Positions 5,322 through 5,947 of a DNA stretch of 5,947 nucleotides are shown here, piece by piece. Location of the stretch: contig CALAEB010000045.1 in assembly GCA_937890875.1 (NCBI GenBank), positions 1-5,947 on the forward strand, in the 5' to 3' direction. The stretch's first letter is position 1. Each line of letters begins with the position of its first letter. This stretch comes from an uncultured Anaerolineaceae bacterium (GTDB lineage: Bacteria > Chloroflexota > Anaerolineae > Anaerolineales > Anaerolineaceae). Both the position numbers and the translations under genes were made by a program. The notes beneath the pieces were generated by a model that had not been told where the DNA came from, did no database searches, and worked only from the letters and a program-made list of their open reading frames with translations.

Positions 5322-5947
5322 ATGACGATCATTCTTGCAGTGGATCAAAGTACTTCCGCGACAAAAGCAATGCTGTTTACCGGGGATGCCAGCCTTCTGG
5401 ATCATGCAAGCGTTTCACATCGTCAGATTTTCCCTCGGGCAGGATGGGTCGAACATGACGCGGATGAAATCTATCAAAACATGATCCTGGCTCTGCGGAA
5501 TCTCCGGGACAAGGATCCGGACACATTTAAAAAGGCGGCCTGGCTCAGCATCACCAATCAGCGTGAAACCATTGTGATTTTTGACCGGAAGAGCGGCGAA
5601 CCTTTGTATAACGCGATTGTCTGGCAGGACCGGCGCGGAGAAGCGTTTTGCGCGCAAATCCGAAACTCGGAACACGCGGAAACTTTACGCCGGAAGACCG
5701 GGCTGTTCGCCGATACTTATTTCCCTGCCGGTAAGCTGACGTGGGTTACAAAAAATTGTCCCGAAATTACGGGAAAAATCAAAAACGGTAGCGCGCTGAT
5801 CGGAACAATCGACACTTATCTGATTTACCGGCTTACCAAGGGTAAAGTTTATGCGACCGATCACACCAACGCCAGCCGGACGTTGTTTTATGATATCGGT
5901 CTGCGGGACTGGGATCGGGATTTATTGGAAATGTTCGGGTTGCCGCC
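5322..5947 (+). CDS. GlpK-like FGGY-family carbohydrate kinase, N-terminal part (runs off the window)
   Basis: An open frame from the ATG at 5322 to the edge gives 208 residues of a protein normally near 500, covering most of the FGGY N-terminal domain. It transfers phosphate from ATP to a sugar or polyol. Visible motifs are the phosphate-binding loop LAVDQSTSATKAMLF (5-19), GWVEHD (41-46), ITNQRETIVIFD (77-88), AIVWQDRR (98-105), YFPAGKLTW (133-141), GTIDTYLIYRLT (161-172) and ATDHTNASRTLFYD (178-191). These match glycerol kinase far better than xylulokinase or ribulokinase. Arg81, Glu82, Trp101 and Tyr133 correspond, at a constant offset of two, to the glycerol-contacting Arg83, Glu84, Trp103 and Tyr135 of E. 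coli GlpK as I remember them. AGGGAG (5311-5316), overlapping the previous stop, is 5 bases before the start. Glycerol kinase, or a kinase for dihydroxyacetone, erythritol or apulose, all remain open. Confidence 0.9.
   Translation, partial: MTIILAVDQSTSATKAMLFTGDASLLDHASVSHRQIFPRAGWVEHDADEIYQNMILALRNLRDKDPDTFKKAAWLSITNQRETIVIFDRKSGEPLYNAIVWQDRRGEAFCAQIRNSEHAETLRRKTGLFADTYFPAGKLTWVTKNCPEITGKIKNGSALIGTIDTYLIYRLTKGKVYATDHTNASRTLFYDIGLRDWDRDLLEMFGLP

Overview
The window comes from a bacterium with medium GC content. Its visible cargo is carbohydrate uptake, sugar-responsive regulation and pentose-phosphate-type carbon shuffling, which suggests a heterotroph living on plant-type or other environmental sugars. 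Nothing in the sequence fixes the phylum. A split two-subunit transketolase, a SorC-type regulator and a UgpB/MalE-type binding protein occur together in Firmicutes, Spirochaetes, Chloroflexi and some Proteobacteria, so I do not name a lineage.

Layout. Left block (1-1440): a + strand gene for an ABC-transporter extracellular sugar-binding protein (72-1339). It is broken by a net one-base deletion (or a two-base insertion) somewhere between about 671 and 703. Restoring one base gives a single 422-residue protein of normal family length. It ends at a hairpin (1366-1403) that separates it from a convergent gene. Middle block (1441-3362): two - strand transcription factors. One is a GntR/HutC-type repressor with a UTRA domain (1441-2223, GTG start) and the other a SorC/DeoR-type sugar-phosphate regulator (2400-3362). 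Right block (3541 to the edge): a tight + strand operon of transketolase N-terminal subunit, transketolase C-terminal subunit (4-bp ATGA overlap) and a GlpK-like FGGY-family kinase. The kinase starts at 5322 and runs off the window, so only its first 208 residues are seen.

Regulation. The 178-bp gap between the SorC-type gene and the divergent operon holds the strongest regulatory signal. A 34-bp arrangement TTGAAT-N12-TTGAAT-N4-ATTCA(A/G) occurs twice in mirror-image orientation, once facing each gene. The copy facing sorC lies exactly on a good -35/-10 pair (TTGAAT, 17 bp, TATATA). This points to one regulator controlling both itself and the transketolase-kinase operon. Upstream of the GntR-type gene, a perfect inverted repeat AATATAC-CAAT-GTATATT abuts the predicted -10 and is a candidate autoregulatory operator.

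How the genes may work together (inference): a sugar or polyol is phosphorylated by the FGGY kinase. The phosphorylated ketose is split by the two-subunit transketolase, and the SorC-type regulator senses a phosphorylated intermediate. The kinase keeps the residues that contact glycerol in GlpK, so a glycerol-, dihydroxyacetone- or apulose-like substrate is more likely than xylulose. The transporter gene on the left belongs to a separate unit and cannot be tied to this pathway from the sequence alone.
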